Shown in pieces: positions 15,805-24,700 of a stretch of 30,329 bases of DNA. The position numbers and the translations under genes are program-made. The notes beneath the pieces were generated by a model. The model ran no database searches and was not told the DNA's origin. It saw only the letters and a list, made by a program, of their open reading frames with translations. This DNA comes from Bacteroidales bacterium (GTDB taxonomy: Bacteria; Bacteroidota; Bacteroidia; Bacteroidales; P3). The stretch lies in assembly GCA_012837565.1 (NCBI GenBank), contig DUQY01000271.1, positions 1 to 30,329 on the forward strand. Direction: 5' to 3'. How positions within the stretch are numbered: the stretch's first letter is position 1; each line of letters starts with the position of its first letter.

Positions 15805-18093
15805 ATGAAAAAAACATTTCTACTTTTTGCAGCCCTATTAGTAGGTGCTACAAGTGCAAATGCACAAAGGTTTATTTCAACTGATGCTATTGCTACAAAA
15901 GACAAAGTTGTAGTAAAAGAGACATTAGTTAAACCAACTAAACAACAGGTTACTAACGGAGCTAAGGATTTCGTTTACGGAGCTCCAGTAATTTCTGTTA
16001 GCTTTGATGATCCATCTCAATACGAAATGGAAAACCTTCCAGGACATACTGCTGGTACAAATGCTGGTATGTTCCATCGTTTTGATACATCTGCAGCGTC
16101 TTCAGCACAACTTGCATCAACATTTCCTAGATTTTATTCATTCTTTGGAATTGCAGACAACGGATTTTATCATGTTGCAAGATATATGGGTTATGAAAAC
16201 TTTGAAATTGGAAATCTTATAGGTGATGGTTTTGCTTTAATTTCTCCTCTTGATGTTTATTATGCAGATGGATCAAACACAAAAACATATAACACTGTAG
16301 TTAGAATTACAGAACCTATTGAAACAACAGGATTCAACACAGTTGATGTTGTTTTCAATCAATACACAATGCGTTTCAATAATGACCGTTATTTTATTGA
16401 CTATAGTACTAGTCCAACTTTTGCAACTTACGATTCACTTGAATTTAACGTAAAAGGACTTGAATTAACATCTAACGAAATGACTCGTGGACCAAAAATA
16501 GTAACTCTTCCAGTTGCTAGTACAGTAGATCAAACTGCTCTTTTTATTCGTTTACGTTACAAATGTAATTTAGGTCAAACTGATCTTCCTTCAGGATACC
16601 GTTGGATGTTTGACGAAGTTAGAGTTTATGATGGACCAGAATATAGAATTAACGTTATCTCTACAAATCACAATGACGCTGCTTATGGTGTAGTTCCTGC
16701 TGGAATGGCAATGGACACTATGCAATTTCTAGCTGTTGTTGAAAACACTGGTGGTAATTCATTATTTAGTGCTGTTGCAGAAGAAAGATATCATAATGCA
16801 ACAGATTATGTTTTCCCTAATGATTTTGGAAGTTTCCTTGACCATGTTAACGTATCTGCAACTCCACAAACTTTAACTACAGTTGTTAGAATTGATTCAA
16901 CACTTAACTCCAATACTGGTGCACTTGAAGCTGTTGATAATAGAAGACATGTTGAAATTGAAGCAAGAACTGCAAGACCTTATAACCAAAATGCTGGCTT
17001 ATATGGTATTTCTTCAGGAGTAAAATATCTTGAAACAGCTACTGGAACAGATTACAATACTCTTCCAATGGCAGACTCATTATATTATAGAGTTTCTGAA
17101 ATGCCAGGTTTGGCTGAGTTAGGAACTGCTCGTTGGGCTTCTGACGTTGACGTTCTAATTGAAGGAAGAGCTTGGGCATACGGTTTTGAAGGAGGTTATA
17201 TATCTTCTGAAGCTCCAGGCTCTGCTGTTGCTGGTTATGAAGTTTGTAACCGTTTCATGACACCATCTGACCTTCCTCTAAATACATATTTTGCTAAAGG
17301 TGTTGAAGTTGTTCCTGCTGCAGACTCATGTGATGCTGGACTTTCAATTCAAGTTTCTTTAAAATATATGGACTTTAATGCACCATCTGTTGACGAATTT
17401 GTTCTTCCATACCTAATGAATAATGCACCAATTCTTTCTGAAGTTGTTGAAGTTGAAGCTGAAAATTTAAATAATGGAATTTTCACAAACCCAGACAGAA
17501 CAGAATACACAACAGTATATAACTCTGTTTATGTACCATTTACTCAATCAAATATAGTTCTTGAACCAGACAACTGGTATTTCGCTTGTTATAAATTATT
17601 AGATGACGGTAGATTCTTAGTTGCAAGAGACGATAAAGATTATTTACCAACATTTAAACAAGCAGACCAATGGACTCAAACAGTTATGACTCCTGGTGAA
17701 GAATCAGAAGGTTATGCTTGGGGATATGTTTTCGGAGATTGGTTATCAAAAAACAGCCAACCAATGATTCGCTTAATGGTTTCTAAAAACCCTATTCAAC
17801 CAGCATCTATCAATTCAATAAACAATGTTGCAGCTTTCAATTTAAATGCTTATCCTAACCCAGCACAAAATGAAACTACAATAGAATATACTCTAAACAC
17901 TAATTCAAATGTTGTTATCACAGTATCTGACATTATGGGAAGAGAAATTGTAAGATTTAATGAAGGAGCAAAGGCTGCTAACACAATTAGTAGAGTTGCT
18001 TTAAACACTGCTAACATGAACAATGGCACTTACTTCTATACAATTAATGCTAATGGAATTAAAGAAACTAAAAAACTTGTTATCAACAAATAA
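15805..18093 (+). CDS. Secreted protein of unknown function with T9SS type A sorting domain
   Basis: The start at 15805 gives a 762-residue protein with a clean signal peptide (MKKTFLLFAALLVGATSANA, cut before QR); an upstream in-frame ATG at 15751 lies inside the promoter. The final 80 or so residues form a T9SS C-terminal domain: NAYPNPAQNETTIEYTL, then VSDIMGREI, NNGTYFYTI and the terminal KKLVINK. It should be exported by Sec, carried over the outer membrane by the T9SS, cleaved and attached to the surface or released. The body is beta-rich with no enzyme motif I can identify. By eye its codons look more selective than the neighbours (CGT used often for Arg, few ATA and AGG), which together with the strong promoter and terminator suggests high expression. 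The function is unknown. Confidence 0.85.
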   Translation: MKKTFLLFAALLVGATSANAQRFISTDAIATKDKVVVKETLVKPTKQQVTNGAKDFVYGAPVISVSFDDPSQYEMENLPGHTAGTNAGMFHRFDTSAASSAQLASTFPRFYSFFGIADNGFYHVARYMGYENFEIGNLIGDGFALISPLDVYYADGSNTKTYNTVVRITEPIETTGFNTVDVVFNQYTMRFNNDRYFIDYSTSPTFATYDSLEFNVKGLELTSNEMTRGPKIVTLPVASTVDQTALFIRLRYKCNLGQTDLPSGYRWMFDEVRVYDGPEYRINVISTNHNDAAYGVVPAGMAMDTMQFLAVVENTGGNSLFSAVAEERYHNATDYVFPNDFGSFLDHVNVSATPQTLTTVVRIDSTLNSNTGALEAVDNRRHVEIEARTARPYNQNAGLYGISSGVKYLETATGTDYNTLPMADSLYYRVSEMPGLAELGTARWASDVDVLIEGRAWAYGFEGGYISSEAPGSAVAGYEVCNRFMTPSDLPLNTYFAKGVEVVPAADSCDAGLSIQVSLKYMDFNAPSVDEFVLPYLMNNAPILSEVVEVEAENLNNGIFTNPDRTEYTTVYNSVYVPFTQSNIVLEPDNWYFACYKLLDDGRFLVARDDKDYLPTFKQADQWTQTVMTPGEESEGYAWGYVFGDWLSKNSQPMIRLMVSKNPIQPASINSINNVAAFNLNAYPNPAQNETTIEYTLNTNSNVVITVSDIMGREIVRFNEGAKAANTISRVALNTANMNNGTYFYTINANGIKETKKLVINK

Positions 18094-18117
18094 CATTTAA
18101 TGTTTCCAATTCAATTA

Positions 18118-18149
18118 AGAGCCTGCAGCAATGTAGGCTCTTTTTTTTT
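18118..18149 (+). terminator. Rho-independent terminator after the T9SS cargo gene
   Basis: AGAGCCTGC at 18118-18126 pairs with GTAGGCTCT at 18133-18141 (nine pairs including one G-U) around a six-base loop, followed by a run of Ts to 18149. It lies 24 bases after the stop codon. Confidence 0.88.
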
Positions 18150-18236
18150 ATTAGTTTCTGTAAGAAAATGATTTTGAACTTGTCTTAATAATAACTAAAT
18201 AGGCAAGATTATCATAGAATCTCCGTTTATTATTAT

Positions 18237-18244
18237 TACTTTTG
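18237..18244 (+). promoter_or_regulatory. Possible -7 box for the M6 peptidase gene
   Basis: TACTTTTG matches TAnnTTTG and lies 36 bases before the ATG at 18281, downstream of the terminator at 18118. No good -33 TTG is visible, so the call is moderate. Confidence 0.42.
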
Positions 18245-18280
18245 TCCTCTTGTTAAATCATTATTATTATAATTAAACCA

Positions 18281-21223
18281 ATGAAAAGAAACATAATAAA
18301 ACAATTAGCAGTGATGATGCTTCTCTTAGTGTCAAGCATCAGTCTTTTAGCGATACCAGCAAATCCAGTCCCAATAACCATTAAACAACCTAATGGTAAG
18401 TCGCTAACTTTAACCCCTAAGGGAGATGAAAAGGTCAACTGGGCGTCAACCACTGACAGATATACACTTGTTAGAAATAATGAAAGCGTTTTTGTTTACG
18501 GACAATTAAACGAAGAAGGAGATTTAATACCTTCAAGATATATTGCATCTAACCCAGATCAAAGATCAAAACAAGAGAGTGAATTTTTGTCAACCCTCCC
18601 TTATGACCTTCGTTATAGTAATAAACAAATAAAAGAAAAAATTGATTTATTTGGCGAAGCAGACATACAGCATAAATCAGTGACAAGCGGAACAGCTAAG
18701 TTATTATTAGTTCTTGTTGCTTTTTCTGATAAACCATTTACATATACTCAGTCAGATTTTGACAATCTATGTAATCAAGTTGGATATAGTGCAAATGGAG
18801 CAACAGGAAGTGTGAAAGATTATTATCTTGACAACTCAAATGGAGCTCTTAATATGGAGATAGACGTTGTTGGACCAATAACCCTTCCTAATACATCAGC
18901 CTATTACGCAAATAATAGAATGCAAGCTTTTGTTTCAGGAGCCTTAAATGCAATTGATGGTAGTGTTGATTTCTCTCAATACTTAAACGGAGAAACAAAG
19001 GTATCTAACGTACACTTTGTTTTTGCAGGAAGATCGCAGGCTTCAACACAAGATCCAACCGAAATATGGCCTCATAAGTCAACTATATCAAATAATATTG
19101 TTAAAGACGGAGTTAGGTTCTCAAGTTATTCTTGTTCTTCTGAAAAGAAATCTTCAACTGAAATGGACGGTATTGGAGTTATGTGTCATGAAATGGGTCA
19201 CTCGTTAGGCTTAATGGACCTTTACGACACAGACTATGCTGGAACAGGCGGAACATCTTACACCCCTGGTTCGTGGTGTCTTATGGATGCAGGAAGTTAT
19301 AATAATAACAGCAATACTCCTCCTTTTTTAAATGCTTGGGAAAGAAAAATCTTAGGCTGGGGAAATCCAATAGTTCTTACAACAACATCTACAGGAATAC
19401 TACCTGCAATGGCTGATTCACTAACATCTTATCAAATCCCTATTAATAATTACGAATACTTCCTATTAGAACATAGAAAGCAAAAAAGCTGGGATGCTTT
19501 TGTTCCAGGAAATGGTCTAATTATATATCATGCTGATTCACGTTTACTAGAAGGGACAAATGCTTTCTACTATAACGACATAAATATTGATCCAACAAAT
19601 AAAGGCTTTTATATTGAGGTATCAACTGGTAACCCTTCTCAAAGCTCAAGTTCTTATGCTCCATTTGTGGGAATGAGTGGCAAGGATTATTTTACAAACG
19701 AATCCATGCCTCAGTCAATCGATAAAAACGGCAACCCAACAAATAGACCAATAACTCATATTGAATATATTAATGATTCAACAATTAGTTTTAGTTTCCT
19801 TTCAGACCTTCCACAGGTAATAACTCAAGCTGTAGATCCTGCAACAATAAATAGTGTTTCTGCAACAGTTAATGGAGCAATGGTGTATATGGGAAATGGA
19901 CAAATACTTGAAAAAGGTATGTATTGGCATTCAGACCCAGATAGCGTTAATGCATTATCAGGAAATAAGGTTATTTCAAATTCGCAAGATTCTTTAATTA
20001 CTACTCATCTGACAAACCTACCTTCAAACACATTAATTTATTTTAGAGCTTTTGTTTCAAATACTGATGAAGTTTATCTTGCAAATCAAGTCTTCTATTT
20101 CACAACAACTGATGGTTTAGGTGTTCTTATGACTTCAAATCCAAATTCTGTTGGCAATACTTCTGCAAAATTAAATGGTTCAATTCTTGATATTGGTGAT
20201 GGAGTGATGATTTCAAAAGGTTTTGTTTACACAACAGATCCTTCAATCCTTCCAACGCTTAACGATAGCGTTATAATAATAACCGATACTTCAACAGGAG
20301 CTTACTCTTTTATATTACAGGGATTGGAAGAACAAACAACTTATTATTACAGAGCTTATCTATTAACCTCTATTGGAGTAAAATATGGCTCAAAAAGAAC
20401 TTTCACAACAACATTCCCAGAAATATTAAGTAATGTTATTTCAGATAATCAATCATTTTGTGGTCAAGGAACTCCTCAAGAGCTTATTGGAATAACACCA
20501 ACAGGAGGATACGGAGACTTTACTTATATTTGGGAACAAAAGATTAGGAATAACGTTTGGGAGCTAGCAAGTCAAACTAATAACCAAATCAATTACCAAC
20601 CAGAAACCCTAACAGATAGCACCTATTATCGTAGAATTGTATTTTCTAATAACATTAAAGATACTTCGAATATAGTTCTAATCAATGTTAAAAACTCATG
20701 GGGAGGAATAGTTAATTCTCCTTGGGATACAATAAATCAAGCAACAACAACAGGGGCTATACGTTTAGCAAATCATGTTGGAACAATTAAGAATTGGGAA
20801 AGGAAGAAAGACGATGGTGATTGGACAACAATAAGCCATACAACAAATCAACTTATTCAAATCATTGATACAAGTGGATTATATACTTATCGTGTGAAGG
20901 TTCAAAAAGATGAATGCCCTGAGGTATATTCATCAGAAAGACAAATTCTTGTTCAAGAAGTTGCAGGACTAAGTGACATTGACTTCAATATTGATATGAG
21001 AATTTATCCTAACCCTACAAAAGGAAATATAACAATAACATCATCATACACTAACCCTGTTCAACTTAGAATAGTTAATAGCTTAGGTCAAATTGTTAGA
21101 TTGGAAACAACACCAATAAGCAATAAGACATTAGATTTAAGTAATCTTGAGAGCGGTAACTATCTAATAACAATTTCTTCGGAAACAAAACAATCAACCA
21201 AGAGCATAATTATTAATAAATAA
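18281..21223 (+). CDS. Secreted M6-family metalloprotease with T9SS sorting domain
   Basis: This 980-residue protein begins with a signal peptide (MKRNIIKQLAVMMLLLVSSISLLA) and a propeptide-like region. The M6 peptidase domain follows, with zinc site HEMGHSLGLMD: His303, Glu304, His307 and, as possible third ligand, Asp313. A Met-turn-like SWCLMD is about 30 residues later. Two similar beta-sandwich repeats, each ending in YFRAFVS or YYRAYLL and then an FTTT-type strand (about residues 515-610 and 615-710), resemble fibronectin type III-like modules. A further Ig-like segment precedes the T9SS C-terminal domain (MRIYPNPTKGNITI, then SGNYLITI and KSIIINK, about 905-980). It should be surface-displayed or released as a protein-degrading enzyme. 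DPP IV in the same window could act on the resulting peptides; that link is inference. Confidence 0.9.
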   Translation: MKRNIIKQLAVMMLLLVSSISLLAIPANPVPITIKQPNGKSLTLTPKGDEKVNWASTTDRYTLVRNNESVFVYGQLNEEGDLIPSRYIASNPDQRSKQESEFLSTLPYDLRYSNKQIKEKIDLFGEADIQHKSVTSGTAKLLLVLVAFSDKPFTYTQSDFDNLCNQVGYSANGATGSVKDYYLDNSNGALNMEIDVVGPITLPNTSAYYANNRMQAFVSGALNAIDGSVDFSQYLNGETKVSNVHFVFAGRSQASTQDPTEIWPHKSTISNNIVKDGVRFSSYSCSSEKKSSTEMDGIGVMCHEMGHSLGLMDLYDTDYAGTGGTSYTPGSWCLMDAGSYNNNSNTPPFLNAWERKILGWGNPIVLTTTSTGILPAMADSLTSYQIPINNYEYFLLEHRKQKSWDAFVPGNGLIIYHADSRLLEGTNAFYYNDINIDPTNKGFYIEVSTGNPSQSSSSYAPFVGMSGKDYFTNESMPQSIDKNGNPTNRPITHIEYINDSTISFSFLSDLPQVITQAVDPATINSVSATVNGAMVYMGNGQILEKGMYWHSDPDSVNALSGNKVISNSQDSLITTHLTNLPSNTLIYFRAFVSNTDEVYLANQVFYFTTTDGLGVLMTSNPNSVGNTSAKLNGSILDIGDGVMISKGFVYTTDPSILPTLNDSVIIITDTSTGAYSFILQGLEEQTTYYYRAYLLTSIGVKYGSKRTFTTTFPEILSNVISDNQSFCGQGTPQELIGITPTGGYGDFTYIWEQKIRNNVWELASQTNNQINYQPETLTDSTYYRRIVFSNNIKDTSNIVLINVKNSWGGIVNSPWDTINQATTTGAIRLANHVGTIKNWERKKDDGDWTTISHTTNQLIQIIDTSGLYTYRVKVQKDECPEVYSSERQILVQEVAGLSDIDFNIDMRIYPNPTKGNITITSSYTNPVQLRIVNSLGQIVRLETTPISNKTLDLSNLESGNYLITISSETKQSTKSIIINK

Positions 21224-21232
21224 ACATATAAC

Positions 21233-21616
21233 ATGAATAAAGTAATTAATACAGAGAAAGCTCCAAAAGCAATTGGACCTTATAGCCAAGCAATTCAAAC
21301 AGCAAACGGATTTTTGTTTATTTCTGGACAAATGCCAATGAACCGAGAAACAGGGAAAATGGCAGAAGGAATTGTAGCTCAAACAGAGCAGGTTCTTGAA
21401 AACATTAAAGCTATCTTAAACGAAGCAGGTTATGATTTCAAAGATGTTGTTAAAAGCAATTGTCTACTCGACTCAATGGATGATTTTGCAGCAATGAATG
21501 AGGTTTATGCAAAATATTATACTGAAATTCTTCCAGCAAGAGCAGCTTATGCTGTTGAAAAACTTCCAATGGGAGTATTAGTTGAAATAGAAACCATAGC
21601 ATATAAAGCAGAATAG
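21233..21616 (+). CDS. ridA: RidA/YjgF enamine-imine deaminase
   Basis: RidA hydrolyses reactive enamine/imine intermediates such as 2-aminoacrylate formed by PLP enzymes, protecting them from damage. The 127-residue protein has the full family pattern: APKAIGPYSQA (residues 10-20), FISGQMP (29-35), NCLLDSMDDFAAMNEVYAKYY (76-96) and PARAAYAVEKLPMGVLVEIE (101-120), with Arg103 and Glu120 at the positions that hold the substrate carboxylate. It starts 9 bases after the M6 protease stop, so it is probably read from the same transcript, although the two functions are unrelated. A strong terminator follows at 21642. Confidence 0.95.
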   Translation: MNKVINTEKAPKAIGPYSQAIQTANGFLFISGQMPMNRETGKMAEGIVAQTEQVLENIKAILNEAGYDFKDVVKSNCLLDSMDDFAAMNEVYAKYYTEILPARAAYAVEKLPMGVLVEIETIAYKAE

Positions 21617-21641
21617 TAATCTATTTTTCTAAATAATATAT

Positions 21642-21682
21642 AGAAGAAGTAATCAATTTAATTTGGTTGCTTCTTCTTTTTC
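21642..21682 (+). terminator. Rho-independent terminator after ridA
   Basis: The 15-base arm 21642-21656 pairs along its whole length with 21663-21677, with two G-U pairs and a six-base loop, followed by a T-rich tail. It starts 25 bases after the ridA stop. Confidence 0.85.
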
Positions 21683-21693
21683 TTTCACTATAC

Positions 21694-21819
21694 TAAAGTC
21701 AAGAAAGAGTAAATTAATATGCTGTTTTAAAAAATTATTACGCAGAGTTAGAAAATTAAAACGCTGTAATAATTTCTTGAAACTGCGTAATAATTTTTTG
21801 AAACGAAGATTCACTAAAG
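21694..21819. repeat. 21-bp phased repeat array C (6 units)
   Basis: Units start at 21694, 21715, 21736, 21757, 21778 and 21799. Cores at positions 6-10 are TCAAG, TGCTG, CGCAG, CGCTG, CTGCG and CGAAG; all six keep T at position 1 and G at 10. TATTACGCAG at 21736-21745 is the exact reverse complement of CTGCGTAATA at 21783-21792, so units 3 and 5 carry inverted cores. The array begins 11 bases after the ridA terminator. Confidence 0.88.
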
Positions 21820-21929
21820 GCATAACTGCTAAGCCTTAAAGTATGATGAATTACAAGATTATTTATTTATCATTGCAATATTTATAACTAATTTGAGGTT
21901 TATACGTATAAGTAGTAGAAGTTTTATTT

Positions 21930-22526
21930 ATGGAGCAAAAATACAAAGAAAGAATAGGCCTTTTCTTCGGGAGTTTTAACCCAATACATATAGGTCATCT
22001 TATAATTGCAAACTATATTGTTGAAAATACTAATATTGATAAGATATGGTTCGTTATATCTCCACATAACCCACTTAAAAACACAAACGACTTATTAGAA
22101 GATAACCTAAGATACAACCTAGTTAAGCTTGCAATAAAGAATAATAAAAACTTCAAAGCATCTGACATTGAGTTTAAAATGGAGAAACCCTCCTATACCA
22201 TAAGAACTCTAAGTCATTTGAAATCGGAATATAAGACAAAAGAATTTATTTTAATTATTGGAGAAGATAATCTAGAGTGTTTTGAGAAATGGAAAGATTA
22301 TAAAGAGATACTAAGCTCTTATGAGATAATGGTTTATCCAAGAGCAAATATTAAAACAAGCAAGTTTTCAGATAATAAAAACATAATTAGGATTAATTCG
22401 CCAGAAATTGGAATATCATCAACCCAAATTAGGGACAATATAAAATTAAAGAAATCGAATCTTTATCTACTTCCAGAGGCGGTTAGAGTGGAAATTAATA
22501 ATAATAATTATTATTGTAACTCTTAA
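21930..22526 (+). CDS. nadD: Nicotinate-nucleotide adenylyltransferase NadD
   Basis: NadD converts nicotinate mononucleotide and ATP to deamido-NAD in the cytoplasm, a step shared by the de novo and salvage routes to NAD. The 198-residue protein has the nucleotidyltransferase signature GLFFGSFNPIHIGH (residues 10-23, His20 and His23), the acceptor region VISPHNPLK (about 42-50), IGEDNLECFEKWKDYKEI (about 110-127) and the C-terminal ISSTQIRDNIK (about 167-177). All catalytic elements are present and the length is normal. It is 54 bases upstream of rpoD with no terminator between, so the two may be co-transcribed. Confidence 0.93.
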   Translation: MEQKYKERIGLFFGSFNPIHIGHLIIANYIVENTNIDKIWFVISPHNPLKNTNDLLEDNLRYNLVKLAIKNNKNFKASDIEFKMEKPSYTIRTLSHLKSEYKTKEFILIIGEDNLECFEKWKDYKEILSSYEIMVYPRANIKTSKFSDNKNIIRINSPEIGISSTQIRDNIKLKKSNLYLLPEAVRVEINNNNYYCNS

Positions 22527-22580
22527 GCCCAAGATTCGTATCATACATTACTTAGAGAGAAATTAATAAAACATATATAA

Positions 22581-23444
22581 ATGAGACAGTTAAAAATTAC
22601 AAAGCAGCTTACAAATCGTGAAATTACTTCCCTAGACAAGTATCTACAAGAGATAGGTCGTTTAGAGATGATTTCGCCAGAGGAAGAGGTTTTGTTGGCA
22701 CAAAAAATCAAACAAGGAGACCAATCAGCATTAGAAAAACTAACGAAAGCCAATCTCCGTTTTGTTGTTTCTGTTTCCAAACAATACCAAAACCAAGGAA
22801 TGAGTCTTCCTGACCTTATAAACGAAGGTAACTTAGGACTTATTAAGGCAGCACAACGTTTCGATGAAACAAGAGGATTTAAGTTTATTTCCTATGCAGT
22901 TTGGTGGATTCGTCAATCTATTCTTCAAGCCCTAGCAGAACAGAGTAGAATTGTACGTCTTCCTCTAAACAAAATTGGATCACTAAACAAAATCAACAAA
23001 GCTTATGCTAAGCTAGAACAAGAATACGAAAGAACGCCAAACCCTGAGGAAGTAGCTCTTGAATTAGACCTAACTGATGCAGAAGTTAGAGAGAGTCTTC
23101 GCCATAGTGGAAAGCACCTTTCAATGGATGCTCCACTTGCAAGCGATGAAGACAATACCATGTATGACTTTATGAGAAGTGAGGAAACTACAACTCCAGA
23201 GGCTGAGCTTTTATACGAAAGTTTAAGAATAGAAATTAACAGAGCAATTTCAACCCTAACACCAAAAGAAGCTGATATATTAAAAATGTTCTTCGGCCTT
23301 GAAGGATATCCACCTATGACCTTAGATGAAATAGGTGAACAGTTTGACCTAACTCGTGAAAGAGTTCGTCAGATTAAAGAAAAAGCAATCAGAAGACTAC
23401 AAAAGCCATCACGTAAAGATATATTAAAGTCTTATCTAGGATAA
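22581..23444 (+). CDS. rpoD: Primary sigma factor RpoD/SigA, Bacteroidetes type
   Basis: This 287-residue sigma-70 protein is the short housekeeping sigma typical of Bacteroidetes, which lacks the long region 1.1 of E. coli RpoD. The N-terminus MRQLKITKQLTNREITSLDKYLQEIGR is characteristic. Region 2 contains LVVS-type RFVVSVSKQYQNQG and the core-binding/-10 recognition block FKFISYAVWWIRQSILQALA (about 94-113). Region 3 follows, and region 4 ends in LDEIGEQFDLTRERVRQIKEKAIRRLQ with the helix-turn-helix. It would direct transcription from the TAnnTTTG promoters listed here. A strong terminator follows at 23481. I chose the ATG at 22581 because it matches the conserved family N-terminus. Confidence 0.95.
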   Translation: MRQLKITKQLTNREITSLDKYLQEIGRLEMISPEEEVLLAQKIKQGDQSALEKLTKANLRFVVSVSKQYQNQGMSLPDLINEGNLGLIKAAQRFDETRGFKFISYAVWWIRQSILQALAEQSRIVRLPLNKIGSLNKINKAYAKLEQEYERTPNPEEVALELDLTDAEVRESLRHSGKHLSMDAPLASDEDNTMYDFMRSEETTTPEAELLYESLRIEINRAISTLTPKEADILKMFFGLEGYPPMTLDEIGEQFDLTRERVRQIKEKAIRRLQKPSRKDILKSYLG

Positions 23445-23480
23445 AATAAATTTATTAAGGGTAAATAATAAATGTTATTA

Positions 23481-23512
23481 AGCCGTTCTCAAGTTTTGAG
23501 GACGGCTTTTTC
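23481..23512 (+). terminator. Rho-independent terminator after rpoD
   Basis: AGCCGTTCTC at 23481-23490 pairs with GAGGACGGCT at 23498-23507 (ten pairs, one G-U) around a seven-base loop, followed by TTTTT. Confidence 0.9.
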
Positions 23513-23565
23513 TGTTTTTAAGAGCAAATAATAGGGAACATTATATATTTATCGGAAAATAATCG

Positions 23566-23573
23566 TAATTTTG
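23566..23573 (+). promoter_or_regulatory. Possible -7 box for the PfkB kinase gene
   Basis: TAATTTTG matches TAnnTTTG, 30 bases before the ATG at 23604 and downstream of the rpoD terminator. The -33 region is AT-rich without a clear TTG. Confidence 0.42.
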
Positions 23574-23603
23574 TCTTTGTTAAAAATATAAAATCAAATA
23601 TAC

Positions 23604-24581
23604 ATGTCAAAAAAAGTACTTTGCCTAGGTAACGCCCTGGTAGATATAATCACACAATTAGATTCAGACGATACACTTGAAAACCTAGCCCTTCCAAAAG
23701 CAAGCATGCAGTTAGTTGGTCAAGAATTATTAAAATCAATACAAGAATCAACCTCAAATCTTCCTTCAACCCTTCAGACTGGAGGCTCAGCAGCCAACAC
23801 TGCAAACGGAATAGCTAACCTTGGAATTGATTCTGGATATATTGGAATGGTAGGAGAGGATGAACTTGGAGAGTTTTATGCAAAAGACATGATAGATAAC
23901 TCCATTGAACCAAAATTTTTTAAAAGCAAAACCACCCAAACAGGAAGAGCAATAGCACTTATATCACAAGATGGAGAAAGAACCTTTGCAACATATCTTG
24001 GTGCAGCAATAGAGTTAAATGCAGGCCTATTATCAAAAGAACTATTCAGAGGCTACGATTTTTTTCACATCGAGGGATATCTAATAGTAAATAACGCTTT
24101 AATAAAAAGAGCAATAGAACTAGCAAAACAAGAAGGATTAAAAGTATCTATTGACTTTGCAAGTTATAATGTGGTTGAAGATAATCTTGAGTTCTTAAAA
24201 GATATATTAAAGAATGTAGATATAATATTTGCTAATGAAGAAGAAGCAAAGTCATTTACATCACAAGAACCCCTATCAGCACTAATAACAATTGCAGAAT
24301 ACTGCGACATAGCAATTGTTAAGATAGGAGAGAAAGGCTCTTTGATTAAGTCCCAAGAAAAAGAATTTATTATCTCTTCATCAAAACGTGCAAAAGTTGA
24401 TACCACAGGAGCAGGCGATATGTATGCGGCAGGATTTCTTGCAGGACTATGCCTTGACAAAGACTTAGAATATTGCGGAAAGATGGGTAGCATATTAGCT
24501 GGAAACGTAGTAGAGGTTTATGGAGCAAAGATGGATGCAGAACGTTGGGAAAAAATAAAAGAAGAGATTAAAGCTATATAA
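23604..24581 (+). CDS. PfkB-family sugar/nucleoside kinase (adenosine kinase-like)
   Basis: This 325-residue cytoplasmic kinase belongs to the ribokinase/PfkB family. It opens with VLCLGNALVDII (residues 5-16), has the first PfkB signature region with GGSAANTANGIANLG (about 61-75), and ends in the second signature DTTGAGDMYAAGF (266-278), where Asp272 is the catalytic base and GAG forms the anion hole. The N-terminal GNALVDI and the length are common to adenosine kinase-like members widespread in Bacteroidetes, but the substrate is not fixed by the sequence; ribokinase-like or fructokinase-like activity is possible. It sits after the rpoD terminator and is convergent with the OmpA-family gene. 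Confidence 0.85.
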   Translation: MSKKVLCLGNALVDIITQLDSDDTLENLALPKASMQLVGQELLKSIQESTSNLPSTLQTGGSAANTANGIANLGIDSGYIGMVGEDELGEFYAKDMIDNSIEPKFFKSKTTQTGRAIALISQDGERTFATYLGAAIELNAGLLSKELFRGYDFFHIEGYLIVNNALIKRAIELAKQEGLKVSIDFASYNVVEDNLEFLKDILKNVDIIFANEEEAKSFTSQEPLSALITIAEYCDIAIVKIGEKGSLIKSQEKEFIISSSKRAKVDTTGAGDMYAAGFLAGLCLDKDLEYCGKMGSILAGNVVEVYGAKMDAERWEKIKEEIKAI

Positions 24582-24700
24582 TAAATTCTATAATTGAGCT
24601 GTAAAAGATACTATTAAAAAACATTAAACGATTATTACACATTGTAATGATAGGTTTGTTTATTCTAATAACATTATGAAAGTAGGTTCTTTGTTTGAGA

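Larger units (their letters stand above)
21617..21929. other. Gene-free stretch between ridA and nadD
   Basis: This 313-base gap holds, in order, the ridA terminator (21642-21682), repeat array C (21694-21819) and about 110 bases of AT-rich sequence before nadD. I found no full promoter in the last part: TAATTTG near 21890 is one base short of the TAnnTTTG box. No small gene or RNA structure was recognised. Confidence 0.7.

Noticed and set aside
21694..21819. The 21-bp arrays as CRISPR arrays
   Set aside because: There is no constant repeat of 23-47 bp with unique spacers; the period is 21 bp throughout, the variable part is about three bases, and no cas genes are present.
24164..24493. Open frame of 109 codons opposite the PfkB kinase
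   Set aside because: It mirrors the conserved kinase signature region; no start context or family match was seen.
24634..24648. ATTACA-CAT-TGTAAT palindrome between the convergent PfkB and PorE-like genes as a terminator
   Set aside because: The stem is only six AT-rich pairs with no T tract on either strand, and it does not fit the 21-bp repeat grid.
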